Source: an uncultured Thiodictyon sp.
Lineage (GTDB): Bacteria; Pseudomonadota; Gammaproteobacteria; Chromatiales; Chromatiaceae
Reading direction: 5' to 3'
NCBI RefSeq assembly: GCF_903946935.1
Contig: NZ_CAJAXH010000161.1
Coordinates: forward strand, 1-53,403
Length of the DNA stretch: 53,403 bases
In this document: in pieces, positions 19,243 through 28,196 of the stretch
Layout of the letters: the number at the start of each line of letters is the position of its first letter
How positions within the stretch are numbered: position 1 is the first letter of the stretch
The notes under the pieces: generated by a model
Told to the model about the DNA's origin: nothing
Database searches by the model: none
Seen by the model: the letters and a program-made list of their open reading frames with translations, nothing else
Position numbers and translations under genes: made by a program

Positions 19243-20063
19243 GAGGGTCCCCGGGGCGAGGCATAACCGCAACGGCCGCGGCGCTGCCCGGTCGCTGGTG
19301 ATAAGCCGATCAGCCTACCAGAGAAGCCCCATCGCCGTCTTCGGCGCCGATCGGAAACTACCGATCCCGGCGGCGAAAAGGGCGTACGCAAAGAGGGCGC
19401 TGACTTGTATCCTCAATGGAACAAGCCAGCGCCCTGCCGATCCTACCGACTCTCCGCCGACGTCCCTGGCCCGGTGGTTGCGGAGACCCTGATGCTGTGT
19501 GTCTGCGGCGGTGTTCCGCCGTCTCTCGGCCGCGAATACTGTGTCGCTTCGACGGCGCTCTTAGGTCGATGCCCTTGGCTGGTACTGCGGCCCCTGCGAT
19601 GTTTGGAGTGTGTCCGGTTGGGCCACTCCATTTATGCTATCTGCCCTGGCTTGCGTCCTTCGGCGATGCTGTGCGTGTGTGTCGCTTTGGCGATCAGTTC
19701 TTTATCGTGCGTGCCGACCCCGGCTGTGCCTTCGTTGTGTGCGCGTGGGGCTCTGCGGCCCGATTTTGGTGTGCGTCCTTCGGTCTTGCCTTTTTTCACT
19801 CTCGCTACAGTTAAAGCACCCTTCGTGCCAATTGCTGGGAGACAGAAAAACAGTGGCTTGCGCTTGAGTCAGGGGGTGAGTGACCAAGAGTGTCGTCAAC
19901 AGGTGACACGATTTGGTCCGGTGGGCGCGGTTGCCGCGACCTGGTGGGTTGCCGGCTGACGCACGGCGTCATGCGCGGGGCCGCGACCGGCAGGGCAGCA
20001 GCCGGGCGCAGAGCGCCCGGCGCAGACGTCAGGCCGCGCAACGGTGTGACGAGAAGCGGGCCT
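19243..20063. other. 821-nt noncoding stretch, adenine-poor and T/G-rich on the + strand
   Basis: No convincing gene is seen. From about 19480 to 19800 the + strand is short of A (4 A against 15 T in 19501-19560) and rich in GTGTGT and TTCGG-type segments. The core TGCGTCCTTCGG occurs twice. Small hairpins include CGGCGG-TGTT-CCGCCG (19506-19521) and GGAGTG...CACTCC around 19607-19631. The open frames across it give Cys/Leu/Val-rich translations that follow the base skew and look spurious. A structured RNA or decayed element is possible. Confidence 0.5.
20001..20021. terminator. 9-bp GC hairpin downstream of maeB
   Basis: GCCGGGCGC, loop AGA, GCGCCCGGC: a perfect, very stable stem 43 nt past the maeB stop. 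There is no T-tract on either side, so it may be an intrinsic-like or Rho-assisted terminator or an mRNA 3'-end stabiliser. Confidence 0.4.
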
Positions 20064-22337
20064 TCACCCCGCCTGCACCGCCGCCAGGGCGGTCATGTTG
20101 AGCAGCCCGCGCACCGAGGTGCTGGTGCTGACGATGTGCGCCGGGCGGTCGGCCCCGAGCAGCATGGGGCCGACGTTGATGCCGCCGCCGGTGCCGTCCA
20201 AGGAGCGGATCAAGTTGAGCGCGATATTGGCGGCGGCCTGGTTGGGCATGATGAGCAGGTTGGCGCGCCCGGTGAGCCGGGAGCCGGGAAAGCGCACCGC
20301 GCGCCGTTCGGGGTCCAAGGCCAGGTTGGGCTGCATCTCGCCCTCCACCTCCAGCTCCGGGTTGCTCTCTTGGAGCAGGCGCAGGGCCTGGTGCATCTTG
20401 TTGGCCGAGGGGGTGTTACGGGTGCCGAAATTGGAGTGTGAGCAGAGCGCGATCTTCGGCTCGAGCCCGAAGCAGGCGACCTGGGCGGCGCACAGCCGTG
20501 CGATCTCCGCCAGTTCCTCCGCGCTGGGGTCCTCCTGCACATAGGTATCGGCGAGGAAGAGCGGTCCCTGGGGCAGGATGACCGCATTCATGGCGGTGAG
20601 CCGGTGGACCCCAGGCGCGCAACCGATGATCGCCTGGACGTGTTCGAGGTGGCGCAGGTAACGCCCAATCACGCCGCAGATCATGGCGTCCGCGTCGCCC
20701 GCGCGCACCAGGGCGGCGGCGAGCACGGTGGGCGACTTGCGGACATACTCCTGGACTTCGGTGAGGGTGTAGCCGCGCCGCTTGACTCGCTCGTAGACGG
20801 CCTCGCAATGGAGGTCGAAGCGCGGGTTTTCCGAGGGGACGATCAGGTCGAAGTCGTGCCCCGGGCGGATCGTCAGTCCGAGCTCGCGCAGGCCTTGGGC
20901 GATCTCCGCCGGCCGGCCGATCAGCACGGGGCGGGCGATGCCCTCGCTCACCGCCTGTTGGGCGACTTGCAGCACCCGCTCCTGCTCGCCCTCGGCGAAC
21001 ACGACGCGCCGCCGCGGGGCCTCGCGCGCGTGGTCGAAGACCGGTTTCATGGTCATGCCGCTGCGGAAGGCACGCAGCGTCAGGGTGTCGCGATAGGCGT
21101 CCAGGTCCGCGATGGGGCGGCTCGCCACCCCCGACTCCATGGCCGCCTGCGCCACCGCTGGGGCCAGGTGGGCCATCAGCCGCGGATCGAAGGGGCGGGG
21201 GATCAGATACTCGGGGCCGAAGCTCAGGCCCTGACCGCCATAGGCCGCGCGCACGATGTCGGAGGGCTCGGCCATCGCGAGATCCGCGATGGCATGGACG
21301 CAGGCGATCTCCATCGCCTTGTTGATCTGGGTCGCACCGCAGTCTAAGGCCCCGCGGAAGATGAACGGGAAGCACAGGACATTGTTGACCTGATTGGGGA
21401 AGTCCGAGCGGCCGGTGGCGATGATGGCATCCGGGCGGGCGGCGCGGGCCAGATCGGGCATGATCTCGGGGTTGGGGTTGGCGAGCGCCATGATGATTGG
21501 GCGCTCGGCCATCCGGGTCAGCCACTCGGGTTTGAGCACCCCGGCGGCGGACAGCCCGAGGAACAGGTCGGCGCCGACGATCGCCTGCTCCAGGGTGCGC
21601 AATTCGGTCTCTACCGCGTAACGGCCCTTGTAGGGGTCCATCTCCTCGGTTCGCCCGCGGTAGACCACCCCGGCGATATCGGTGACCATGATGTTCTCGG
21701 GCTTGAGCCCCAGTTCGACCAGCAGCCCCAGACAGGCCAAGGCGGCCGCGCCCGCCCCGGCGGTGACGAGTCGCACGGCGCCGATGTCCTTGCCCACCAC
21801 CCGCAGGCCGCTGATGATCGCCGCGCTGACCACGATGGCGGTGCCGTGCTGGTCGTCGTGGAAGACCGGGATGCCCATGCGCTCCTGGAGCGCCCGCTCG
21901 ATGATGAAACAGTCCGGGGCCTTGATGTCCTCTAGATTGATGGCGCCGAAGGTGGGCTCCAGGCGGGCGACGGTCTCGATGAAGCGCTCCGGGTCGCGCT
22001 CGTCGATCTCGATGTCGAACACGTCGATGTCGGCAAACTTCTTGAACAGCACCGCTTTGCCTTCCATGACCGGCTTGCTGGCCAGGCTGCCGATGGCGCC
22101 CAGGCCGAGTACCGCGGTGCCGTTGGTGATCACCCCCACCAGGTTGGAGCGCGCGGTATAGAGTGCCGCGGTATGCGGGTCGCGGACGATCTCCTCGCAG
22201 GCCGCCGCCACCCCGGGCGAGTAGGCCAGGGCCAGGTCGCGTTGATTGGCGAGCGGCTTGGTGGCCTTGATCTCGAGCTTTCCGGGTTTAGGGTAGAGGT
22301 GGTACGCCAGTGCGTCCTGTCTCAGATCGTCCGACAT
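20064..22337 (-). CDS. maeB: NADP-dependent malic enzyme (malic enzyme-phosphotransacetylase fusion)
   Basis: 757 aa from ATG 22337 ([20 protein letters not shown]), the usual MaeB length. Residues about 1-185 are the malic enzyme N-domain ([35 protein letters not shown]), about 186-425 the NAD(P)-binding domain ([27 protein letters not shown]), and about 430-757 a phosphotransacetylase-like domain ([41 protein letters not shown]) that binds acetyl-CoA or acetyl-P as a regulator. It decarboxylates malate to pyruvate and makes NADPH, linking the TCA cycle and gluconeogenesis. The frame is open far upstream but only this start fits the family. Confidence 0.95.
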   Translation of the reverse strand: MSDDLRQDALAYHLYPKPGKLEIKATKPLANQRDLALAYSPGVAAACEEIVRDPHTAALYTARSNLVGVITNGTAVLGLGAIGSLASKPVMEGKAVLFKKFADIDVFDIEIDERDPERFIETVARLEPTFGAINLEDIKAPDCFIIERALQERMGIPVFHDDQHGTAIVVSAAIISGLRVVGKDIGAVRLVTAGAGAAALACLGLLVELGLKPENIMVTDIAGVVYRGRTEEMDPYKGRYAVETELRTLEQAIVGADLFLGLSAAGVLKPEWLTRMAERPIIMALANPNPEIMPDLARAARPDAIIATGRSDFPNQVNNVLCFPFIFRGALDCGATQINKAMEIACVHAIADLAMAEPSDIVRAAYGGQGLSFGPEYLIPRPFDPRLMAHLAPAVAQAAMESGVASRPIADLDAYRDTLTLRAFRSGMTMKPVFDHAREAPRRRVVFAEGEQERVLQVAQQAVSEGIARPVLIGRPAEIAQGLRELGLTIRPGHDFDLIVPSENPRFDLHCEAVYERVKRRGYTLTEVQEYVRKSPTVLAAALVRAGDADAMICGVIGRYLRHLEHVQAIIGCAPGVHRLTAMNAVILPQGPLFLADTYVQEDPSAEELAEIARLCAAQVACFGLEPKIALCSHSNFGTRNTPSANKMHQALRLLQESNPELEVEGEMQPNLALDPERRAVRFPGSRLTGRANLLIMPNQAAANIALNLIRSLDGTGGGINVGPMLLGADRPAHIVSTSTSVRGLLNMTALAAVQAG

Positions 22338-22471
22338 GGTGGGGTTCTCACGGGGGGCTTGCGCGGCACGCGCAAGCCGGCCATTGTGCGGCCCGCCAGC
22401 GGCTTCGGCAACCGGCGGACGGGCGCGGGTGCGCCGCCCCGCGGGTTGGTCGGCGCGCGTGTCGTTCGCCG

Positions 22472-23737
22472 CTAAGGCCGCTGCGCCGCCGCGACCCGAT
22501 TGCGTCCCAGCGCCTTGGCCTGATACAGCGCGGTGTCGGCGCGCTCCAGCAGGGTCAGTGGGGTGTCGTCGCTCGCGTATTCGGCGACGCCCAGGCTGAC
22601 GGTGAGGGGGCCGATGACCGGGAAGTCGTGGGCCTGGACCGCGGCCCGCAACCGCTCGGCCAGGCGCAGGGCCGATTCCAGGTCGGTGCGCGGGGCGGCG
22701 ACCACAAACTCCTCGCCACCCCAGCGCGCCAGCAGGTCGGTCGCCCGTAACTGGGTTTGGGCCACCCCCGTAAAGGCCTGGAGCACCTGGTCGCCCACGC
22801 CATGCCCGTGGGTATCGTTGACCCGTTTGAAATGGTCCAGATCGAGCATGATCAGCGAGAGCGCGTCCCCGTAGCGCTGCGCCTGGCTGATCGAGGTGTG
22901 CAGCATCCGATCGAAATACAGACGGTTGGAGACCCCGGTCAGCGAATCGGTGAGCGCGGAGACCTCCAGTCGCTCGTTGAGCGTCTTCATGTGTCGGTTG
23001 AGCTGTTCCACCTCGCGCGCGGTGCGCAGCACCACCAGAGCGCCGCCCCACAGCAGGGTCAACAGCCCGGCTAAGGCGGCGGTATGCAGGAGGGTCAACT
23101 GACGCCAGGCGGCATCCTGGGTTTCTTGGAAGGGTGCCCAGGGCAGCGACACGCGGATGCCGCCCCGCACCTCGCCCTCCTTATAGTTTTGTTGTTCATG
23201 GCATTTAAGACAGGCCCGCTCGACGCTCAGGCGGCCCATGAAACGAAAGGCCGGGCCGGTCGGCTCCGTGACCAAACCGGCCTGCTCGGTGGCACCGGCC
23301 TCGAACCGCACGAGTGCCTGGCGTTCCCAGTCGTCGGCGGGGGCGTTGATCGGATTGATCGGTTTCAGACTGGTCATGTGGATGCGGACCCCGTCGCTTT
23401 GCTCGGTCATCGCCGACAGCAGGCGGGTCATGAACGCCGGATTGACCTTGGTCAGACGCACCCCGGCGGTGGTCGTCACATCGCGCTCGGGGTCTTTCAG
23501 ATAGGGATTGGGCTGCAATTCGTCGGTGATCGGCACATAGACCCCGCCCTGTTGGGCGTTCCAGCGGCGGGTAATCAGCAATTCCTTGAAAAAGGACCGG
23601 CCCATCTCGCGGGCGAGTTGCTGATGGTGGACGGCGAGGGTCTCCAGGCTGTGCCAGTAGGAGAGCCCGGCGACGCCGACCAGCAGGGCCGAGAGGAGCA
23701 CCAGATAGCGACCAAGATGGCGGGTGATGGACGGCAC
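22472..23737 (-). CDS. Membrane diguanylate cyclase with Tll0287-like heme sensor domain
   Basis: 421 aa, GTG start at 23737. Membrane segments at about 11-26 and 214-236 frame a periplasmic domain of the DUF3365/Tll0287 type carrying CLKCH (176-180), a c-type heme attachment motif. The GGDEF domain covers about 255-421: LTGVSNRLYFDRML, an intact catalytic GGEEF at 340-344, and the product-inhibition I-site RATD (331-334) five residues before it. It should make c-di-GMP under control of redox or a gas bound to heme. It lies 134 nt upstream of maeB on the same strand; this gap holds nothing I recognise, nor does the 170-nt gap 23738-23907. Confidence 0.9.
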   Translation of the reverse strand: MPSITRHLGRYLVLLSALLVGVAGLSYWHSLETLAVHHQQLAREMGRSFFKELLITRRWNAQQGGVYVPITDELQPNPYLKDPERDVTTTAGVRLTKVNPAFMTRLLSAMTEQSDGVRIHMTSLKPINPINAPADDWERQALVRFEAGATEQAGLVTEPTGPAFRFMGRLSVERACLKCHEQQNYKEGEVRGGIRVSLPWAPFQETQDAAWRQLTLLHTAALAGLLTLLWGGALVVLRTAREVEQLNRHMKTLNERLEVSALTDSLTGVSNRLYFDRMLHTSISQAQRYGDALSLIMLDLDHFKRVNDTHGHGVGDQVLQAFTGVAQTQLRATDLLARWGGEEFVVAAPRTDLESALRLAERLRAAVQAHDFPVIGPLTVSLGVAEYASDDTPLTLLERADTALYQAKALGRNRVAAAQRP

Positions 23738-23907
23738 GCGGGTGGCTCCAAAGGGTGAGCAGCCGGCAGGTGGACCCCGGTCGGATCGCGCCCTGCCGAC
23801 AGCAGCAGGATGCGGTGGCGCAAAGGCTGCCTAATCTACACCATCGGCCCCGCCTGCGGCGACGGGTCGTGCGCGGCGGTGTCCTAATGGATCTTCCGCT
23901 GGTTCGC

Positions 23908-25833
23908 TCAGGGCGTGCCGGTCTTCCCCGGCGACTTGTCCGGTGTCGGCGGCTTCTCCGGTACCTGCGGCAGGCGCGGCAGGCTCCAGAAACCGAGCAG
24001 GAAACGGCCGCCTTCGGACGCCTCATAGGTCTTGGTCGAGGCCTGGCGGACGAACTGTTGCGTGGCCGGATCGTAGCGTCGGTTGGTCATTCCGGTCTTG
24101 TCCTCGCCTTTGTGCGAGGCGCCTTTCCCGCCATCCGCCGTTATCCAGTTCTCAGTGCCGTCGGCGTTCTCCGTGACCGGTTCGAGCAGTACGGCGATGT
24201 GTTGGAAGGTCGCCTTACTGATGTCCTTCTGTGGTTCACCTTTAACCATCGGGTAGCTCACCATCACCAGGATGTCGCCCGGCTCGGGGCGTTGTTTGTG
24301 CTCCGCGGGGATCCACGCGTTCTGACCGTCGAGTTGCTTGAAGCGCGCCGCCTTGGTCTTGTCGAGCACGTCGAGCGGTCCCCATTTTTTCAGGTCGACG
24401 CCGGCCGCCTTGGCTACCGCCGGCGGGACCGTCACACAGGTCGTGAACCAGGGAATACTGATCCCCAGGGTTTCAAGGCTCTTCTTGGTCTTTTCGGAGC
24501 CCAGGTAACGCCACGCCATCTCGGACGCCCCGCCGGAGACGTTCTGTTCTTCCGCGCCTGGGGTCGGGGTGGCGTCGAGCCCGGCGAGCAGTTCGGTGCC
24601 CGCCGCCAGCACCTTGGCGGCGTCGGCCTTGCCCGGCTTCTTCGACCTCAGGGTGGCGGTGGCCGCGTCCATCTTCATTTGAATGGCAGCGCGCATGGAC
24701 CGGGTTGCCTTCATCGCGGTATTGAGTGCCTCCACCCGTTGTTGCGCGGGGTCTCCGGAATACAGTGAGTCGGCCTGCTTCTTGGCCTCAGAGCCCGCAC
24801 GCGCGTGCCAGTCCGCACCGAGCAGGGATTGGGCCTTGGCGACGGCCAGGTTCCGGATCCGCTGATCCCGATCCTTCAGCGTCTGCAGCTGCTTCAGGAC
24901 GGCTTGCTGGACCTGCTCGATCTCGGCCGCGCTCATGGGCGTGGTGGGCTCGGCGGTCTCGGCGATGAGCTTGGCCTCCCACAGATCGATGGGGAGTTCC
25001 TGCGCCGTCCATTGCATGGGGACCGTCTCGGCGCTGGGCGGCGGGTCCGCCGGTTTGGGATCGGCCTCGGGTTTGGCAACCGGGTCCTTGGTGACCGGTT
25101 CAGGTGCAGGGGCTGGGGCCGGACCGGCCGGCGCACGCCACAGGGTTGTTGGCACCGCCGCCTGGGACCGACCCTGGATGACATGGGTGAGTTCATGCGC
25201 CAGGAGTCGCTGCCCGTCGCGGCTTCCCGGGTCGTATTGACCGGCGCCGAACACGATGTCACGGCCAACCGTGTAGGCCCGGGCCGCGACCGCCTGTGCC
25301 GACTGCGCCGCCGGCGTCCCGGTATGGATGCGGACCTGGCTGAAATCGCCAGCCGGGTTTGCCCCAGTGGGTTGCGTGACCTGCTGTAAGCGCGTCTCCA
25401 TCAGGCGCTGCGGGGCCGGTTCCAAGGGCTGCCCCGGCATGCGCAGGACGTCCTGAACCAGTGATGGTACCGGTTGCCCGCCCCTGTCCCCCGTTGCCGG
25501 GGCGATCGGCAGCGGTTGGGGTTGCCGCCGGGTCCCGTCACCCAACGGGATGGCCGGCTGGCGCGCTGGCGCGCCGCCTGCGCCGACGCGCCCCACCAAG
25601 TCGGCGATTCGGTCGGCCGCCCGTTCAAGAGGGTCCGCGGGCTGGCCGATCCGCAGCGTCGCGCCGGGCTCGGGAGCGTTGCCGGTCCGCTCGCCGTCGG
25701 CGTGTCGCCGCTGTGTGCGCAGGAGTGCCTGGTTCCCGGTCGGGCGTGGCCGGGTCTGCGTCGGCGTCGTCTGCTCGGGGGCCTTCAGGGCGATGCCGGT
25801 GAGCGGTGCCGATTTGCTGGTCGTCGAGCCCAT
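23908..25833 (-). CDS. DUF4157 (eCIS_core) protein with C-terminal cysteine amidase/peptidase-like domain
   Basis: 641 aa from ATG 25833 (ribosome site AGAGGAGAT). The last gene of the eCIS operon. The N-terminal leader MGSTTSKSAPLTGIALKAP nearly matches the protein upstream. Residues about 160-225 are the eCIS_core domain (FSQVRIHTG, AYTVGRDIVF, LLAHELTHVIQ) with HELTH zinc motif at 213-217. A proline/acid-rich linker (about 232-262) leads to helices and then a domain with an NlpC/P60- or CHAP-like order of residues: Cys in IPWFTTCVTV (near 464), GDILVM, His in FQHIAVL (near 546), then WITADGG (near 561). Likely cargo of the injection system, acting on peptidoglycan or a peptide/amide bond; the fold call is by eye and needs a profile search. 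Confidence 0.78.
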   Translation of the reverse strand: MGSTTSKSAPLTGIALKAPEQTTPTQTRPRPTGNQALLRTQRRHADGERTGNAPEPGATLRIGQPADPLERAADRIADLVGRVGAGGAPARQPAIPLGDGTRRQPQPLPIAPATGDRGGQPVPSLVQDVLRMPGQPLEPAPQRLMETRLQQVTQPTGANPAGDFSQVRIHTGTPAAQSAQAVAARAYTVGRDIVFGAGQYDPGSRDGQRLLAHELTHVIQGRSQAAVPTTLWRAPAGPAPAPAPEPVTKDPVAKPEADPKPADPPPSAETVPMQWTAQELPIDLWEAKLIAETAEPTTPMSAAEIEQVQQAVLKQLQTLKDRDQRIRNLAVAKAQSLLGADWHARAGSEAKKQADSLYSGDPAQQRVEALNTAMKATRSMRAAIQMKMDAATATLRSKKPGKADAAKVLAAGTELLAGLDATPTPGAEEQNVSGGASEMAWRYLGSEKTKKSLETLGISIPWFTTCVTVPPAVAKAAGVDLKKWGPLDVLDKTKAARFKQLDGQNAWIPAEHKQRPEPGDILVMVSYPMVKGEPQKDISKATFQHIAVLLEPVTENADGTENWITADGGKGASHKGEDKTGMTNRRYDPATQQFVRQASTKTYEASEGGRFLLGFWSLPRLPQVPEKPPTPDKSPGKTGTP

Positions 25834-25895
25834 GGGGATATCTCCTCTGCCTGGCAGATTCATGACCCGGGCGCGGCCCGCGCCATGACCGCGTG

Positions 25896-28172
25896 CTAGA
25901 ACGAATAGCCGCCGGTAAAGAGGACGGCGGTCGGGACCATGGTCTTGACCGTCGGGCCCATCGCATCCAGGCGCGGCTCGGGAATGCCGCCCCCGCCGTT
26001 CGCCGGCTGGGGTCCCGCGCCCGTCATAACCTTGACACCGGCGAAGGCGGGACCGACGTTGCCTCTGGCCTGCAGGCCCCACAGCAGGGGTGAATTGGGA
26101 TTCCACCAATCCAGTCGGCTCATGGAGCCGGCGAGATCGAACTTGAAGGCCGGGAGCTGGCCCGGTGCCGCGCCCCCCATATAGGTGTAGGCCACACCGA
26201 CCGAGACATCGGACACGCTGAAACTGGTCTTGGCATCACCCGTCTTGCCGACGACGAAGGAGACGGCGGCGCTGGCGTCGATGGTCCTCTTATCGCCGGC
26301 CTTGAATTGGGTGCTGACAAACGGTGTCGTCTTCAGGCCCCAGCCGCCGGCCGCGGCCCCGGTGTCGTCTTTGGGCGCCAGGATGAAGGCATCCTTCCAG
26401 TCGATGAAGGTGGCGGTGAAACCGATCTTTTTCACCGGGGAGCTGTCCTTCTGATCGGCGGTATAGCCATAACCGCCGCGGGCGAACCAGGCCGTGAGTT
26501 CCTTGCCCGTGTCACCCCCATACTGGGCGCCGGCCTCCAGTTCGGCGAGGTGCCCGCCGCCCCCGAAGATGGTCCCGGCCTTAAACTTGTAGCCGGGTTG
26601 GACGGTTGCGCTAGGCTTGAGCGGATCGGTCGAGTCGTAGCTAAACCAGGCGCTCCCCTGCCAGCCGCGATACTTGGCCGGGTCCCCAATATCGGACACC
26701 GACGCATCCCCGGGCTTGATCAGCTTGGGCAGATTGACTGTCAGCCCGTATTTCTGCTCGCGGACCTTGCCGTCGACGTCCTGGTTGCGCTCGAACGTGA
26801 CCCCGGACGGGGCCCCGCCGCCCGCAAAGGGGGCGGCGGAGAAGGCCGGATGGGTGGCCAGTTGCAGCGGACCCACGTCGAAGAAGGTCGGGGCCTTCAG
26901 TTGTTCTTTGAAGATCGCACCCAGCAGCGACTTGACCATCAGGGTCTGCTGCGTCCACGGGTCGCCCTCCAGCTTGGACGGGTCATCGTTCTTGTTCTTG
27001 GCCGCCTGAACGATGGAAAAGACGCCCTGCACCAGCGTGGCCAGTGCCACGACGCTTGCCGTGTGCGTCTTCAGGCGCGACAGGAAGAGGTCGGAGGCGA
27101 GATAGTCATCGAAACGCAGTCCGACGATCCGGCTGATCAGGTCCATTACCGAGTCCTTGGCCGGCGTCAGCCCGGTCAGCGCATCCGCATAGCTGCCCGT
27201 GGCCTTGAGGAAATCGCTGAAATCCTTTGGTTTGTCGCCCCCCGCCAGCGCCGCGGGGGCCAGGCCGACCGCCATGGTCCAGGCATAGAGCACGGCGCCC
27301 TCGCTCCCGTTGAGGGCCAGCAGCTTGCGGTCGCCTGGGGTCAATTGTTTCAGGACCAGGTCCTTGAACACGTCCACGAGCAGCGGATACATCGCGAGAT
27401 CCTTCCAGGTCCATTGGGCGGGCACGCTGTCTGTCTTGGTCGGTTTGTCCGTGGGCTGGGGGGCGGGTGTGGCGGTCGGACCGGCGGCGGGCGCCGCCGG
27501 TTGGCGAAACAGCGTCGTCGGTGCCGCGGCCTGGGGCCGGCCCTGGGTGACGTGGGTCAACTCATGCGCCAGCAACCGCTGCCCGTCGCGGGTACCAGGG
27601 TCGTATTGTCCGGCACTGAAGACGATGTCCCGCCCGACGGTATAGGCCCGGGCCGCGACCGCCTGTGCCGACTCCGCCGCCCGTGCTCCGGTATGGATGC
27701 GGACCTGGTGGAAATCGCAATCGTGGCCGGTCGGATCGGTCTGGGTGACCTGCCGAAAGCCAGCCTCCATCCGCTGGCGCGTCGCCGCTTCTAAGGGTTG
27801 ACCGGGGGAGCGCAGAACCTCGTGGACCTGGGCGGGCACCGCTTGCCCGGTCGCCCAGCCCGGTCCCTGGGAGCGCGGCAGCGGCTCGACTCGGCGGGTG
27901 CCGCCATGGGGGATGACCGGCCCCGGCGCCATGCCGACGGGGGCGCCCAGGACCCGTTCGGCGATCCGCTCGGCCTGCTGTTCAAAGCGGTCGCCGGGCT
28001 GGCCGAGCCGCAGGGTCGCGGCGCCGCGCTCACCATCGGCGGGCTGACGCTGCGCGCGCAAGAGTGCCCGGTTTCCCTTCGGGTGGAGCCGGGTCTTGGC
28101 CGGTGTCGACGGCACCGGGGCCTTCAGGGCGAGGCCCGGAACCGGCGCGGATTTGGTGGTAGTCGAGCCCAT
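25896..28172 (-). CDS. DUF4157 (eCIS_core) protein with beta-strand-rich C-terminal domain
   Basis: 758 aa. Leader MGSTTTKSAPVPGLALKAP and the eCIS_core segment (HQVRIHTG, AYTVGRDIVF, LLAHELTHVTQ; HELTH at 203-207) parallel the next protein downstream. Then a P/T-rich linker (about 224-247), a helical region (250-400; TASVVALATLVQGVFSIVQ), and from about 425 a long succession of alternating beta-strand stretches (GTIFGGGGHLAELEAGAQYG, VSVGVAYTYMG) ending in AVLFTGGYSF, with terminal Phe as in outer-membrane barrels. There is no signal peptide. Likely injected cargo or a pore-forming/barrel effector; the barrel idea is inference. Gap to the downstream gene is 62 nt. Confidence 0.75.
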   Translation of the reverse strand: MGSTTTKSAPVPGLALKAPVPSTPAKTRLHPKGNRALLRAQRQPADGERGAATLRLGQPGDRFEQQAERIAERVLGAPVGMAPGPVIPHGGTRRVEPLPRSQGPGWATGQAVPAQVHEVLRSPGQPLEAATRQRMEAGFRQVTQTDPTGHDCDFHQVRIHTGARAAESAQAVAARAYTVGRDIVFSAGQYDPGTRDGQRLLAHELTHVTQGRPQAAAPTTLFRQPAAPAAGPTATPAPQPTDKPTKTDSVPAQWTWKDLAMYPLLVDVFKDLVLKQLTPGDRKLLALNGSEGAVLYAWTMAVGLAPAALAGGDKPKDFSDFLKATGSYADALTGLTPAKDSVMDLISRIVGLRFDDYLASDLFLSRLKTHTASVVALATLVQGVFSIVQAAKNKNDDPSKLEGDPWTQQTLMVKSLLGAIFKEQLKAPTFFDVGPLQLATHPAFSAAPFAGGGAPSGVTFERNQDVDGKVREQKYGLTVNLPKLIKPGDASVSDIGDPAKYRGWQGSAWFSYDSTDPLKPSATVQPGYKFKAGTIFGGGGHLAELEAGAQYGGDTGKELTAWFARGGYGYTADQKDSSPVKKIGFTATFIDWKDAFILAPKDDTGAAAGGWGLKTTPFVSTQFKAGDKRTIDASAAVSFVVGKTGDAKTSFSVSDVSVGVAYTYMGGAAPGQLPAFKFDLAGSMSRLDWWNPNSPLLWGLQARGNVGPAFAGVKVMTGAGPQPANGGGGIPEPRLDAMGPTVKTMVPTAVLFTGGYSF

Positions 28173-28196
28173 CGAACGACTCCTGTTGTACCGGTG

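Noticed and set aside
19405-19959. Cys/Leu/Val-rich 184-codon open frame in the noncoding tract
   Set aside because: The residue bias follows the local T/G skew; three overlapping frames give equally odd translations and none has a good ribosome site or family motif.
25833-26109. Longer start for the first DUF4157 protein
   Set aside because: The upstream frame runs back into the neighbouring gene's 3' end; ATG 25833 has a strong ribosome site and begins the leader shared with its twin.
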